Notes: generated by a model from the sequence alone, not told the origin. Counted from the stretch's first letter, positions 1-9,443 are shown. The stretch is DNA of 64,000 nucleotides from Microtetraspora sp. NBRC 13810 (GCF_030268685.1 NZ_BSRQ01000026.1:62001-126000); one strand, 5' to 3'. A program made the numbers and translations.

Positions 1-1406
1 AACGGCGCGGCGCCATGGTCTCCAGGGTGACCGGCGACGTGGACCAGATCAGCACGTTCATGCAGTTCGGCGGGCTGATGATCATCGTGGCCGGCGGGCA
101 GCTCGTGGTGGCCAGCGTGCTCATGCTGGTCTACTCCTGGCAGCTCACCATGCTGGTGTGGGCGTGCTTCCTGCCGCTCATGGTGGCGCTGCCGCGCTTC
201 CAGCGCTGGCTGTCCGGCGCCTACACGCAGGTCCGCGAGCGCACCGGCGACATGCTCGGCGCGGTGAGCGAGTCGGTCGTGGGCGCGCAGGTCATCCGGG
301 CCTACGGCGTGGAGGACCGTACGGCGGAGCGCATCGACGCCGCGATCGGCGCCAACTACGCCGCGCAGTCCCGCGCCCAGAAGATCGTCGCCACCGTCTT
401 CCCGCTCACCGAGGTGGTCTCCGCGCTGGCGATCGCCGGAGTGGTGCTGCTCGGCGTGCGCCTGGGCCTCGACGGCGGTATCAGCCAGGGCCAGCTGGTG
501 GCCTTCCTCTTCCTGATCACGCTGTTCGTCTCGCCGCTCCAGGTCGCCACCGAGGTGCTCAACGACGCCCAGAACGCGATCGCCGGGTGGCGCCGCATCC
601 TCGGCGTGCTCGAAACCCCGGCCGACGTGGCCGACCCGGGCCCGGCCGGCGTGGAGCTGCCCCGCGGCCCCATCTCGGTGCGCTTCGAGGGCGTCGAGTT
701 CGCCTATCCGGGCGGCAAGCCGGTGCTGCGTGAGATCGACCTGGAGATCCCGCCCCGGTCCAGGATCGCCGTCGTCGGCGAGACCGGCTCGGGCAAGACG
801 ACCTTCGCCAAGCTCCTCACCCGGCTGATGGACCCGACGGCCGGACGGGTGCTCGTCGACGGCCACGACCTGCGCGACGTCAGGTTCTCCTCGCTGCGCG
901 AACGCATCGTGATGGTCCCCCAGGACGGCTTCCTCTTCGAGGGCACCCTCGCCGAGAACATCCGGTTCGGCCGCCCCTCGGCCACCGACGACGAGATCCT
1001 GCTCGGCCTCACCGAGCTGGGCCTGGCCGACTGGCTGGAGGGACTGCCCGCGGGCCTCGCCACCCAGGTGGGCCAGCGCGGCGAGTCCCTCTCCGCGGGG
1101 GAGCGCCAGCTCGTCGCCCTCGCCCGCGCCTACCTCGCCGACCCCGACCTGCTGCTCCTGGACGAGGCCACCTCCGCCGTGGACCCGGCGACGGAGGTAC
1201 GGCTGGCGCGCGCCCTGGAGGGCGTCACCCGGGGCCGCACCGCCGTCTCCATCGCCCACCGGCTGTCCACCGCCGAGGCGGCCGACGAGGTCCTGGTCTT
1301 CGACCGGGGCCGCGTCGTGCAGCGCGGCCCGCACGCCGAACTGGTCGCCCGCCCCGGCGTCTACGCCGACCTGCACGCCTCCTGGGTCTCCGCCGCCCGC
1401 TCCTGA
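1..1406 (+). CDS. ABC transporter, fused permease and ATPase (5' end outside window)
   Basis: C-terminal part of a half-size ABC exporter of the multidrug/lipid type. The frame is open to the window edge, so the ATG at 15 is internal and the true start lies upstream. Counting from that Met, residues 20-180 hold the last membrane helices of the permease, then the nucleotide-binding domain follows: Walker A GETGSGKT at 255-262, signature LSAGE at 359-363 (in place of LSGGQ), Walker B with LLDE ending at 384, and the switch His at 415. It would work at the inner membrane as a homo- or heterodimer; the partner, if any, would be upstream. The substrate cannot be told. A strong hairpin follows the stop. 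Confidence 0.9.
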   Translation, partial: RRGAMVSRVTGDVDQISTFMQFGGLMIIVAGGQLVVASVLMLVYSWQLTMLVWACFLPLMVALPRFQRWLSGAYTQVRERTGDMLGAVSESVVGAQVIRAYGVEDRTAERIDAAIGANYAAQSRAQKIVATVFPLTEVVSALAIAGVVLLGVRLGLDGGISQGQLVAFLFLITLFVSPLQVATEVLNDAQNAIAGWRRILGVLETPADVADPGPAGVELPRGPISVRFEGVEFAYPGGKPVLREIDLEIPPRSRIAVVGETGSGKTTFAKLLTRLMDPTAGRVLVDGHDLRDVRFSSLRERIVMVPQDGFLFEGTLAENIRFGRPSATDDEILLGLTELGLADWLEGLPAGLATQVGQRGESLSAGERQLVALARAYLADPDLLLLDEATSAVDPATEVRLARALEGVTRGRTAVSIAHRLSTAEAADEVLVFDRGRVVQRGPHAELVARPGVYADLHASWVSAARS

Positions 1407-1408
1407 CC

Positions 1409-1452
1409 GGCGCCCCATGCCCTGACGGGGCCCCGGCAGGGCATGGGGCGCC
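1409..1452 (+). terminator. Hairpin after the ABC transporter gene
   Basis: A perfect 16-bp inverted repeat (arms 1409-1424 and 1437-1452) with a 12-nt loop begins two bases after the stop codon. There is no T-run after it, which is common for actinobacterial terminators. It separates the exporter gene from hisI. Confidence 0.65.
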
Positions 1453-1503
1453 GTTGACCGTGGCGGCGCGGGGCGTGAGGTCCCCGTGGGGCAGAATTGA
1501 GGC

Positions 1504-1854
1504 ATGTCCCTCGACCCAGCCGTCGCCGCCAGGCTCAAGCGCACCTCCGACGGGCTGGTGCCCGCCGTCGTCCAGCAGCACGACACCGGCGAGGTGCTCA
1601 TGCTCGCCTGGATGGACGACGAGGCGCTGCACCGCACGCTCACCACCGGGCGGGCCACCTACTGGTCGCGCAGCCGCGGCGAATACTGGGTCAAGGGTGA
1701 CACCTCGGGCAACGTCCAGTGGGTGAAGTCGGTCGCGCTCGACTGCGACGGCGACACGATCCTGCTCCGGGTCGACCAGGTGGGCGCCGCCTGCCACACC
1801 GGTGACCGCACCTGCTTCGACGCGGGCGTCCTCACGGTCGCCGGCGCGCGCTGA
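1504..1854 (+). CDS. hisI: Phosphoribosyl-AMP cyclohydrolase
   Basis: Opens the adenine ring of phosphoribosyl-AMP, the third step of histidine biosynthesis, in the cytoplasm. At 116 residues it is the stand-alone HisI form without the HisE pyrophosphohydrolase domain. The metal site is visible: Asp80-Cys81-Asp82-Gly-Asp84 for Mg and Zn, and Cys97 and Cys104 in the GAACHTG...C stretch. The start is ATG 1504. The stop overlaps the next start by one base (TGATG), so translation is probably coupled. In many actinobacteria trpE sits just downstream of hisI; here it does not. Confidence 0.95.
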   Translation: MSLDPAVAARLKRTSDGLVPAVVQQHDTGEVLMLAWMDDEALHRTLTTGRATYWSRSRGEYWVKGDTSGNVQWVKSVALDCDGDTILLRVDQVGAACHTGDRTCFDAGVLTVAGAR

Positions 1855-2471
1855 TGCACAGGGAACAGGCGCTGTGGATCCTCGCCTGCGCGGTGGGCGC
1901 CGGGCTGACGCTGCTCGCCGCCGGACGTGACTGGGCGAGGGTCACCTTCACCGGAGCCGGAGCCGGGCACGGCGCCGCGGCCGCGGTCCCGGTGACCGGG
2001 AGCGAGCTGTCCGCCGCGCTGACCCCGCTGGCCCTGGCCGCCGCGGCCGCCGCGCTGGCCGTGCTGGCCGCGCGCGGGCCGTGGCGCAGGCTGGTGGCCG
2101 CCGTGCTCGCGCTCTGCGGCTCGGGCGTCGCGGCCGGCGCCCTGTCCGGCACGGCGGGCCAGGCGGTCGCCGACGCGGCCAGGGAGCACAGCGCGCTGGC
2201 CGCCACCGGTCAGCCGGTCGTGGCCACCCTCTGGTTCTGGCCGGCCGCGGCGGCGGCGGGCGGGCTGATCCTGCTGGCCGCCGGGGTGACGGCGGCCGTG
2301 CGCGCGGGAAGCTGGGGCGGCATGTCCGACCGCTACGAGCGCCCCGGCGCGACCGGCCGGCGGGCGGACGACGTGCCCGCGCCGGCGCTCGGCGACCGGG
2401 CCCTGTGGGACGCGATCGACCGCGGCGCGGACCCGACCGCCGACACCCCCGAGCGCGGCACGGGGACCTGA
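1854..2471 (+). CDS. Trp-biosynthesis-associated membrane protein (TIGR02234-like)
   Basis: Integral membrane protein of 205 residues with four hydrophobic segments (about residues 5-22, 58-75, 80-98 and 120-150) and a short charged cytoplasmic tail. Proteins of this size and layout lie between hisI/trpE and trpC in many actinobacteria and form the Trp-biosynthesis-associated membrane family; the molecular role is unknown. Assignment rests on topology plus position, as there is no catalytic motif. It overlaps hisI by one base. Confidence 0.75.
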   Translation: MHREQALWILACAVGAGLTLLAAGRDWARVTFTGAGAGHGAAAAVPVTGSELSAALTPLALAAAAAALAVLAARGPWRRLVAAVLALCGSGVAAGALSGTAGQAVADAAREHSALAATGQPVVATLWFWPAAAAAGGLILLAAGVTAAVRAGSWGGMSDRYERPGATGRRADDVPAPALGDRALWDAIDRGADPTADTPERGTGT

Positions 2472-2615
2472 CCCCGGAACCGCTGGATGCCCAGGCAGGA
2501 CGCGGTTAAGCTGACGCTCGGTTACAACTTGTCCACAAAGCCGTCGATCAGGCGTTCTACCCTGCGCCCCTCGCTAGGCTTGCGCCCCGCAACTCGTTCC
2601 ACATAGGAGTCTTTG

Positions 2616-3068
2616 ATGAGTTACGGGAATCAGCCGGGCGGACCGGGAGAATACGGGGCAACACCTCCCGGTGGCGGGTACGGCCCGCCGTCCGGCGGCG
2701 GCTACGGCGGCCCTCCCGGCGGGGGATATGGACCTCCTGGCGGCGGTTACGGCCAGCCCGGTGGCTACGGCACTCCGCCGCCGCCGCCGGACAACCACCT
2801 TGTGCCCGCGATCCTGACCACGATCTTCTGCTGCCTGCCCCTGGGCATCGTGGCGATCGTGAAGTCGTCGCAGGTCAACTCGCGGTGGGCGGCAGGCGAC
2901 TACCAGGGCGCCATCACCGCCTCCGAGGAGGCCAAGACCTGGTGGAAGCGGACGCTGATCATCGGCATCATCGTGGAGGTGCTGGTCATCGTCGCCTACG
3001 TGGTGTTCGTGGCGTGGATCTTCGCCCAGGTGCCTGACGTCCCGACCGGCGGCGTCTACGGTTACTGA
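2616..3068 (+). CDS. CD225/dispanin family membrane protein
   Basis: The first 60 residues are a Gly/Tyr/Pro-rich disordered tail of repeated GGGYGPP-like units. The CD225 core follows: a hydrophobic segment with the CCLPLGIVAIVKSSQV signature, a cytoplasmic loop with an AxxxS-A-AKTW stretch, and a second membrane helix near the C-terminus. In bacteria this family is of uncertain role; it is related to the interferon-induced transmembrane proteins. ATG 2616 is preferred over TTG 2613 because AGGAG at 2605-2609 is 6 nt upstream. The stop overlaps the next start by one base. Confidence 0.85.
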   Translation: MSYGNQPGGPGEYGATPPGGGYGPPSGGGYGGPPGGGYGPPGGGYGQPGGYGTPPPPPDNHLVPAILTTIFCCLPLGIVAIVKSSQVNSRWAAGDYQGAITASEEAKTWWKRTLIIGIIVEVLVIVAYVVFVAWIFAQVPDVPTGGVYGY

Positions 3069-3505
3069 TGACTCTTGACACGGTGCGCACCGAGAGGCGC
3101 GGCAGGGGGCGGCTGCCGGCCGTCCTGGCGCCGCTCGGTGCCGCCGCGGCGGCGGGCGTTGTGTTCGCCGTCGTCGGCGTGATCGACCCCAACCAGCCCG
3201 GCCACTACCCGACCTGCCCGTTCCTGTGGGCCACCGGGCTCTACTGCCCGGGGTGCGGCACCCTGCGCACCATCCACGCCCTCGCGCACGGCGACCCCGT
3301 GGCCGCGCTCGGCCTCAATCCGCTCGCGGTGGCCACGGTCCCGTTCCTGGTGTACTGGTGGGGCCGCTGGGCGCTGCGCGCCTGGCAGGGCAGGCCGAGA
3401 CGCACGCGACTCGCCCACCCGGCCTATATCTGGGCCTTCCTGGCCCTCGTCATCGTTTACTGGATAGTCAGGAACCTGCCCTTCGGGGCGTTCCTCGCGC
3501 CGTGA
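3068..3505 (+). CDS. DUF2752 membrane protein
   Basis: Small membrane protein of 145 residues with the features of the DUF2752 family: a CPFLWATGLYCPGCGTLR stretch (two cysteine pairs next to a membrane helix) and three hydrophobic segments. The function of the family is not established; it often lies next to CD225 proteins, as here, which suggests a joint membrane role. Its start overlaps the CD225 stop by one base, so the two are probably made from one transcript. Confidence 0.85.
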   Translation: MTLDTVRTERRGRGRLPAVLAPLGAAAAAGVVFAVVGVIDPNQPGHYPTCPFLWATGLYCPGCGTLRTIHALAHGDPVAALGLNPLAVATVPFLVYWWGRWALRAWQGRPRRTRLAHPAYIWAFLALVIVYWIVRNLPFGAFLAP

Positions 3506-3658
3506 CGGCGCGGCCGCCGTCCACCCGATGGCGGGGCGAGTGGACCGAGGCCGATACCATCGGCAGTCAAGGCCGAACGCGTCGCCCGGGCGGGATCGCG
3601 CGGTGCGAGGCGGGTTCGAGGCCACAGTCAGAGAATCGACCGGAGGGACCCTGATCGG

Positions 3659-3733
3659 GTGAGCGAGCGGACTGATCGGGCTGACGTGTTCGCCATCGCG
3701 GACTCCGAGCTCCGCAGCGAGGAGAAGGCATGA
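3659..3733 (+). CDS. Possible 24-residue ORF coupled to trpC
   Basis: A GTG at 3659 opens a short frame that ends at a TGA overlapping the trpC ATG (ATGA). A GGAGGG at 3642-3647 is 11 nt upstream. The peptide is hydrophilic, rich in Asp, Glu, Arg and Ser, and has no tryptophan codons, so it is not a classical trp leader peptide. It could act only to deliver ribosomes to trpC, or it may be chance, since trpC has its own GAGGAG. Confidence 0.3.
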   Translation: MSERTDRADVFAIADSELRSEEKA

Positions 3734-4569
3734 CAGTGCTCGACGAGATCCTGGACGGGGTTCGGGCCGACCTCGCCGACCGGCAGAAGGCCGTGTCGCT
3801 GGAGGAGCTCAAGCAGCGCGCCGAGCGCGCCCCGGCACCTCTTGACGCCTACGCGGCGCTCGGCGGCGACAAGGTCTCCGTGATCGCCGAGGTCAAGCGG
3901 TCCAGCCCGTCGAAGGGCGCGCTGGCCGCGATCGCCGACCCCGCGGCCCTCGCCGCCGACTATGAGGCGGGCGGCGCGCACGTCATCAGCGTGCTGACCG
4001 AACGGCGGCGCTTCGCCGGCAGCCTCGACGACCTGGTCGCGGTGCGCGCGGCCGTGGACATCCCGATCCTGCGCAAGGACTTCATCGTCACCTCCTACCA
4101 GCTCTGGGAGGCCCGCGCCTGCGGCGCCGACCTGGCGCTGCTGATCGTGGCGGCCCTGGAGCAGAACGCGCTGGTCTCGCTCATCGAGCGGGCGGAGTCG
4201 ATCGGGCTGGCTCCGCTGGTCGAGGTGCACACCGAGGAGGAGACCGAGCGCGCGCTGGCGGCGGGCGCCCGGATCATCGGCGTCAACGCCCGCGACCTCA
4301 AGACGCTCTCGGTGGACCGCGACGTCTTCGCCCGGATCGCGCCCAAGATCCCCGACGGCGTCATCAAGATCGCCGAGTCCGGGGTGCGCGGCCCGCACGA
4401 CCTGCTCGCCTACGCCAGGGCCGGAGCAGACGCCGTCCTCGTGGGAGAGAGCCTGGTCACGGGTAAGGACCCCAGGGCGGCCGTCGTCGACCTGGTGACC
4501 GCCGGCGCACACCCAGCGACGCGGCTCGACGCCACGCGTTCCGACCACGGACCCGAAGGACAGCAGTGA
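3730..4569 (+). CDS. trpC: Indole-3-glycerol phosphate synthase
   Basis: Closes the ring of carboxyphenylamino-deoxyribulose phosphate to indole-3-glycerol phosphate in tryptophan synthesis. A TIM barrel of 279 residues. Family signatures are present: [13 protein letters not shown] with the catalytic lysine, LRKDFI, and the phosphate-binding end IAESGVRG and VLVGESLV. Start ATG 3730 has GAGGAG just upstream. The stop overlaps the trpB start (GTGA), so trpC and trpB are translationally coupled. Confidence 0.96.
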   Translation: MTVLDEILDGVRADLADRQKAVSLEELKQRAERAPAPLDAYAALGGDKVSVIAEVKRSSPSKGALAAIADPAALAADYEAGGAHVISVLTERRRFAGSLDDLVAVRAAVDIPILRKDFIVTSYQLWEARACGADLALLIVAALEQNALVSLIERAESIGLAPLVEVHTEEETERALAAGARIIGVNARDLKTLSVDRDVFARIAPKIPDGVIKIAESGVRGPHDLLAYARAGADAVLVGESLVTGKDPRAAVVDLVTAGAHPATRLDATRSDHGPEGQQ

Positions 4570-5810
4570 CCGCAACAGAAGGAAGCCTCCTGACCGCCGC
4601 CGACCTCGCGGGCGGCGGAGTGCACGGCGACGACCCCGACACGCGCGGCAAGTTCGGCGTGTTCGGCGGGCGCTATGTGCCGGAGGCCCTGATCCCGGCC
4701 CTCGACGAGGTGGCGAGCGTCTACGCGGAGGCCAAGAACGACCCGGCCTTCGTCGCCGAGTTCGAGCACCTTCTGCGCACCTACGCCGGCCGGCCGACCA
4801 CCCTCACCGAGGTGCCGCGCTTCGCCGAGCACGCGGGCGGCGCCCGGATCGTCCTCAAGCGCGAGGACCTCACGCACACCGGCGCCCACAAGATCAACAA
4901 CGTGCTCGGCCAGGCCCTGCTCACCCGGCGCCTCGGCAAGAACCGCGTGATCGCCGAGACCGGCGCCGGCCAGCACGGCGTCGCCACCGCCACCGCCGCG
5001 GCCCTGCTCGGCCTGGAGTGCGTGATCTACATGGGCGCCGTCGACTGCGAGCGCCAGGCGCTCAACGTCGCCCGCATGAAGCTGCTCGGCGCCACCGTCG
5101 TCCCGGTCGAGAACGGCAGCAAGACGCTGAAGGACGCGATCAACGAGGCGTTCCGCGACTGGGTCAGCAACGTCGAGCACACGCACTACCTTTTCGGCAC
5201 CGTCGCCGGGCCGCACCCCTTCCCGGAGATCGTCCGCGACTTCGCCCGCGTCATCGGCGTCGAGGCGCGCCGGCAGATCATCGAGCTGACCGGCAAGCTG
5301 CCCGACGCGGTCGTCGCGGCCGTCGGCGGCGGCTCCAACGCGATCGGCATCTTCCACGCCTTCATCGGCGACGAGGGCGTGGCGCTGCACGGCTACGAGG
5401 CGGGCGGCCGCGGCCTGGAGAGCGGCGAGCACGCGCTCACGCTCACCGCGGGCAGCATCGGCGTCCTGCACGGCTCGCGCACCTACGTGCTCCAGGACGA
5501 CGAGGGCCAGACCATCGAGTCGCACTCGATCTCGGCGGGACTGGACTACCCGGGCGTCGGCCCCGAGCACGCCTGGCTCAAGGACTCCGGCCGGGCCACC
5601 TACCACGGCGTCACCGACGCCGAGGCGATGGAGGCGTTCTCGCTGCTCGCCCGCACCGAGGGCATCATCCCCGCCATCGAGTCCTCCCACGCGCTGGCCG
5701 GCGCCCTCAAGCTCGGCCGCGAGCTGGGCCCGGACGCGACCATCCTGGTCAACCTGTCCGGGCGCGGTGACAAGGACATGGGTACCGCCATGAAGTACTT
5801 CAACCTGTAA
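4566..5810 (+). CDS. trpB: Tryptophan synthase beta subunit
   Basis: PLP enzyme that joins indole and serine to make tryptophan, in an alpha2-beta2 complex with TrpA. 414 residues with a TrpB1-type sequence. The Schiff-base lysine is Lys109 in HTGAHKINN, the PLP phosphate loop is GGGSNAIG, and the C-terminal part carries [11 protein letters not shown] 4566 is the start, overlapping trpC by four bases. trpA follows after 53 nt. Confidence 0.97.
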   Translation: MTATEGSLLTAADLAGGGVHGDDPDTRGKFGVFGGRYVPEALIPALDEVASVYAEAKNDPAFVAEFEHLLRTYAGRPTTLTEVPRFAEHAGGARIVLKREDLTHTGAHKINNVLGQALLTRRLGKNRVIAETGAGQHGVATATAAALLGLECVIYMGAVDCERQALNVARMKLLGATVVPVENGSKTLKDAINEAFRDWVSNVEHTHYLFGTVAGPHPFPEIVRDFARVIGVEARRQIIELTGKLPDAVVAAVGGGSNAIGIFHAFIGDEGVALHGYEAGGRGLESGEHALTLTAGSIGVLHGSRTYVLQDDEGQTIESHSISAGLDYPGVGPEHAWLKDSGRATYHGVTDAEAMEAFSLLARTEGIIPAIESSHALAGALKLGRELGPDATILVNLSGRGDKDMGTAMKYFNL

Positions 5811-5863
5811 GCGGGACGCGGACCGCGCGACCGTGAGCGCGATCCAATGAAACGGACTCATTG

Positions 5864-6658
5864 ATGACGACTCTTGCCTCCGTGTTCGAGAAGGCGCGCT
5901 CCGAGGGCCGCGCCGCTCTCATCGGATATCTCCCGGCCGGCTTCCCGTCCAAGGAGGGCGGCATCGCCGCCGCCACCGCGATGGTCGAGGCCGGCTGCGA
6001 CGTGATCGAGATCGGCCTGCCCTACTCCGACCCGCTCATGGACGGTCCCACCATCCAGGACGCCGTGCACAGGTCCCTGACCAACGGCACCCGGATCGCC
6101 GACGTGCTGGACACGGTCGAAGGCGTGGCGAAGACCGGCGCCGCCACCCTCGTCATGACCTACTGGAACCCGATCGACCGCTACGGCGCCGAGCGCTTCG
6201 CCCGCGACCTGGCGAGCGCCGGCGGGGCCGGGACCATCACGCCCGACCTCACCCCCGAGGAGGCGCGCCCCTGGCTCGACGCCTCGGCCGCGGCGGGCAT
6301 CGACACGGTCTTCCTGGTCGCGCCGAGCTCCACCGAGCCGCGCATCGAAGCCGTCACCGCCTGCTGCACCGGCTTCGTGTACGCCGCCTCCCTGATGGGC
6401 GTGACCGGCGCCAGGGAGACGGTCAGCTCGGCCGCCGAGGGCCTGGTCAAGCGCACCCGCCCGCACACCGACCTGCCGGTCTGCGTCGGCCTCGGCGTCG
6501 GCACCGGCCGGCAGGCGGCCGAGGTCGCGGGCTACGCGGACGGCGTCATCGTGGGCTCGGCGTTCATCCGCCGCCTCCTCGACGCGCCCGACGAGGCCGC
6601 CGGCCTGAAGGCGGTCCGCGCGCTCGGCGAGGAGCTGGCGAACGGCGTGCGCACCTGA
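5864..6658 (+). CDS. trpA: Tryptophan synthase alpha subunit
   Basis: Splits indole-3-glycerol phosphate to indole and glyceraldehyde 3-phosphate; indole is channelled to TrpB. Starting at ATG 5864 gives 264 residues and places the two catalytic acids at Glu49 and Asp60, the same numbers as in Salmonella TrpA, which favours this start over TTG 5861. Signature stretch VIEIGLPYSDPLMDGPTIQ is intact. No strong Shine-Dalgarno is seen; it is probably carried on the trpCB transcript. Confidence 0.95.
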   Translation: MTTLASVFEKARSEGRAALIGYLPAGFPSKEGGIAAATAMVEAGCDVIEIGLPYSDPLMDGPTIQDAVHRSLTNGTRIADVLDTVEGVAKTGAATLVMTYWNPIDRYGAERFARDLASAGGAGTITPDLTPEEARPWLDASAAAGIDTVFLVAPSSTEPRIEAVTACCTGFVYAASLMGVTGARETVSSAAEGLVKRTRPHTDLPVCVGLGVGTGRQAAEVAGYADGVIVGSAFIRRLLDAPDEAAGLKAVRALGEELANGVRT

Positions 6659-6813
6659 ACACCTGAAGTGTCCGCCCGGTCACGTACCGTCTCGGCGGGT
6701 TCCACGGCTTACCGGGCTCTTATCCATGACATGGTGAGATGCTGGCGGGGACGGTGGGCGTCCTCATCCGCCCGCCCCGCCCGGCGTATGGCAAGCTCGC
6801 CGTTTAGGAGACC

Positions 6814-7413
6814 ATGGTGCTCGTGACTTCGGATCAGACCGCGCCGCTCCGGTCGCGTAACGCTCGGATGGCGCTACCCTGGGTGACAACCGCCGCAAGG
6901 CTCGTGGTGGCCGGGGTGCTGATCGTGGCCGGATGGCTGAAGATCGGCAATCCCGTGCTGTCCGTCCACGCGGTCGAAGCATACGAACTGCTGCCCGGCT
7001 CGGTCGCCACGGCGGTGGGCTACGGCCTGCCCATCCTGGAGATCGTGGTGGGGGTGCTGCTGGTCGTCGGGCTGCTCACCAGGGTCGCCGGCATCGTCGC
7101 CGCGTTGCTCATGCTCGCCTTCGTCATCGGCATCGCCTCCGCCTGGGCACGGGGACTGCGCATCGACTGCGGTTGCTTCGGCGGCGGTGGCCAGCTCGCC
7201 TCGGGTCAGGATCCCAGCTATTTCTGGGAGATCGTCCGTGACGCGGGGATCTTCCTGCTGGCCGGCTGGGTCGTGTGGTTCCCGCCGGGTCGTCTCGCGC
7301 TCGACTCGGCGCTCGGGCTCGCCCCCGAGCGCGAGCCGTACGACCCGGAGTTCGAGCACGACGAGGTGGACGACGGGGGCGCCGAGGCGTCCCAGAACAA
7401 GGGGAGCGACTGA
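6814..7413 (+). CDS. MauE/DoxX-like redox membrane protein
   Basis: Polytopic membrane protein of 199 residues with four hydrophobic segments, of the MauE/DoxX group. It carries CGCFGGGG at about residue 113, a CxC pair that could exchange electrons with a thioredoxin-fold partner. The next gene is such a partner (one-base overlap), so this pair probably handles disulfides outside the membrane. The start is ATG 6814, although AGGAG at 6806-6810 is only 3 nt away; GTG 6817 would be better spaced. The C-terminal tail is acidic. Confidence 0.8.
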   Translation: MVLVTSDQTAPLRSRNARMALPWVTTAARLVVAGVLIVAGWLKIGNPVLSVHAVEAYELLPGSVATAVGYGLPILEIVVGVLLVVGLLTRVAGIVAALLMLAFVIGIASAWARGLRIDCGCFGGGGQLASGQDPSYFWEIVRDAGIFLLAGWVVWFPPGRLALDSALGLAPEREPYDPEFEHDEVDDGGAEASQNKGSD

Positions 7414-8162
7414 TGGGCGGCAAGGCCACGCGGGAGTCCCGGGCCCGCGATCGGATCAGGGCACAGCGTGAGGCCGATCGCAAGCGCCACGAGCGCAGGC
7501 GGATCGTCACCTACGCCCTCGCGGCGGTCGTCGCCGTGGCGGCGGTGGCCGGCGGATGGCTCTACGCGGCCAACCAGAGCCAGTCCGAGACCGCCAGTGG
7601 CAAGGTCGCGCCGGTCACCCTGCAGCCCGACGGCTCGGTCGTGATGGCGCAGCCGGGCGTCGAGAAGCCCGTGCTGGACATCTACGAGGACTTCCAGTGC
7701 CCGGCCTGCAAGGCGCTGGAGGAGACCAGCGGCACCACGGTCAAGAACCTCGCGGCCGAGGGACAGGTCAAGGTCGTCTTCCACCCCATCACGATCTTCA
7801 GCGCCGAGCCCACGAAGTCCAACTCGGTACGGGCGGGCGCCGCGGCCCGGTGCGTGCCCTCGGGGCAGTGGCTGGCCTACCACGACAAGCTCTTCGCCGG
7901 GCAGCCGAGCGAGGCCGTCGAGGGCTTCAAGCTTGACGAGCTGGTGGCCTGGGGCAAGGAGGTCGGGGTCACCTCGCCCGACTTCGACAAGTGCGTCACC
8001 TCCCAGGAGCACGCCGCGTTGCAGGGTGACTACACCGCCAAGGTGCTCAAGCAAGGGGTGGTCCGGGGCACGCCGACCGTCATCCTGAACGGCAAGGAGC
8101 TGGGGGACGAGGCGTTCAGTCCCTCCCAGCTACGCAAAGCCGTTCTTGATGCCTCCAAGTAG
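7413..8162 (+). CDS. Membrane-anchored DsbA-like thiol:disulfide oxidoreductase
   Basis: 249 residues: a highly basic cytoplasmic tail (1-31), one membrane helix (about 32-53), then an extracytoplasmic thioredoxin fold. The active site is CPAC (Cys96-Cys99) in DFQCPACK, and the cis-Pro loop RGTPTVILNG is near the C-terminus, as in the DsbA/DsbG group (Thioredoxin_4). It probably oxidises or isomerises disulfides in secreted proteins with the MauE-like protein as membrane partner. ATG 7413 overlaps the upstream stop by one base; the frame extends further upstream but the overlap and membrane topology support this start. Confidence 0.88.
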   Translation: MGGKATRESRARDRIRAQREADRKRHERRRIVTYALAAVVAVAAVAGGWLYAANQSQSETASGKVAPVTLQPDGSVVMAQPGVEKPVLDIYEDFQCPACKALEETSGTTVKNLAAEGQVKVVFHPITIFSAEPTKSNSVRAGAAARCVPSGQWLAYHDKLFAGQPSEAVEGFKLDELVAWGKEVGVTSPDFDKCVTSQEHAALQGDYTAKVLKQGVVRGTPTVILNGKELGDEAFSPSQLRKAVLDASK

Positions 8163-8188
8163 CCGCCGACACGGTACTGTCACCTGAC

Positions 8189-9418
8189 ATGCCCCTCGCC
8201 TCGATTCCCAGCCCCTCAGAAGGCGTCTGGTACCTCGGACCGATACCTCTGAGGGCCTATGCCCTGTGCATCATGCTCGGTGTCGTCGTCGCCGTCTGGC
8301 TCGGCGAGCGCCGTTGGCGTGCCCGTGGCGGCGCGCCCGGTACGATCGTCGACCTCGCCGTGTGGGCGGTGCCCTTCGGCCTGGTCGGCGGCCGGCTCTA
8401 CCACGTGATCACCGACTGGCAGCTCTACTTCGGGCCCCAGGCGCCCAACGAGCCGATCGAGGCGCTGTTCATCTGGAACGGCGGGCTCGGCATCTGGGGA
8501 GCGGTCGCGCTCGGCGGCGTGGGCGTGTGGATCGGCTGCCGGCGGCGAGGCATCTCGCTGAGCGCCATGGCGGACACCCTGGCTCCCTGCATCGTGCTCG
8601 CCCAGGGCATCGGGCGCTGGGGCAACTACTTCAACCAGGAGCTCTTCGGCAGCCCGACCGACCTGCCGTGGGGCCTGGAGATCGACCCCAGCAGGCCCGG
8701 CACCGTCCCCGGCGAGGACACCTACCACCCGACCTTCCTCTACGAGTCGATCTGGGACGTCGCGCTCGCGTTCGCGCTGATCTGGATCGGCCGCCGCTTC
8801 GCCTTCCGGCACGGCCGGCTGTTCGCGCTCTACGTCGCGGGCTACACCTTCGGCCGGTTCTGGATCGAGGGGCTGCGGGTCGACCCGGTCGGCGGTGTGG
8901 ACCACGCCGTCGACTTCCTCGGGCTGCGGCTCAACCAGTGGACCGCGATCGTGCTGTTCATCGGCGCGCTCGTCTACTTCTGGGCGACCCGGAACAAGAC
9001 CACCGAGGAGTCTCTGGGCGTGGTCGTCCCCGAGCCGCGAGACGACGCCCCGGTCGAGGCCGAGGCGGTCGACCCCGCGCACACCGCCGACATGTCCGAC
9101 GACGAGCAGACCGCCGAGCCGGGCGATCCGGAGGAACCGGCGGACGAGCCCACCGGCAAGCCGGCCGAAAAGCCGGAGAAGACCGGCGCGGCCGGAGAGT
9201 CAGCCGAGAAGGCGGAGACGGCTGGGGATCCAGGGAAGTCGGCGGACGAGTCGGCCGAGAAGGCAGAGACGGCCGGGGAGCCGGCGGACGGGCCGGGCGT
9301 GAAGGCGGCGAACGCGTCCGCGGGCGGGCCGGCCGACGATCCCGCCCACCCGGCGGACCAGGCCGACGAAGGCGAGGCGGTGCTCGCCGCGGGCGAGGGC
9401 GAGGCCGGCAAGAAATGA
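8189..9418 (+). CDS. lgt: Prolipoprotein diacylglyceryl transferase with long acidic tail
   Basis: Transfers diacylglycerol from phosphatidylglycerol to the lipobox cysteine of prolipoproteins in the inner membrane. Residues 1-270 form the usual seven-helix Lgt, with the GRLYHVITD stretch, the signature GRWGNYFNQELFG and the later RFWIEGLRVD. Residues from about 275 to 409 are an Ala/Glu/Pro/Asp-rich, probably disordered tail with repeated SAEKAETAG motifs. Such tails occur in actinobacterial Lgt proteins but this one is long. Substrates in this window include LivK and the lipoprotein at 22.2 kb. Confidence 0.94.
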   Translation: MPLASIPSPSEGVWYLGPIPLRAYALCIMLGVVVAVWLGERRWRARGGAPGTIVDLAVWAVPFGLVGGRLYHVITDWQLYFGPQAPNEPIEALFIWNGGLGIWGAVALGGVGVWIGCRRRGISLSAMADTLAPCIVLAQGIGRWGNYFNQELFGSPTDLPWGLEIDPSRPGTVPGEDTYHPTFLYESIWDVALAFALIWIGRRFAFRHGRLFALYVAGYTFGRFWIEGLRVDPVGGVDHAVDFLGLRLNQWTAIVLFIGALVYFWATRNKTTEESLGVVVPEPRDDAPVEAEAVDPAHTADMSDDEQTAEPGDPEEPADEPTGKPAEKPEKTGAAGESAEKAETAGDPGKSADESAEKAETAGEPADGPGVKAANASAGGPADDPAHPADQADEGEAVLAAGEGEAGKK

Positions 9419-9443
9419 GGCATGGCGGGCCGGGGGGCGCGCC

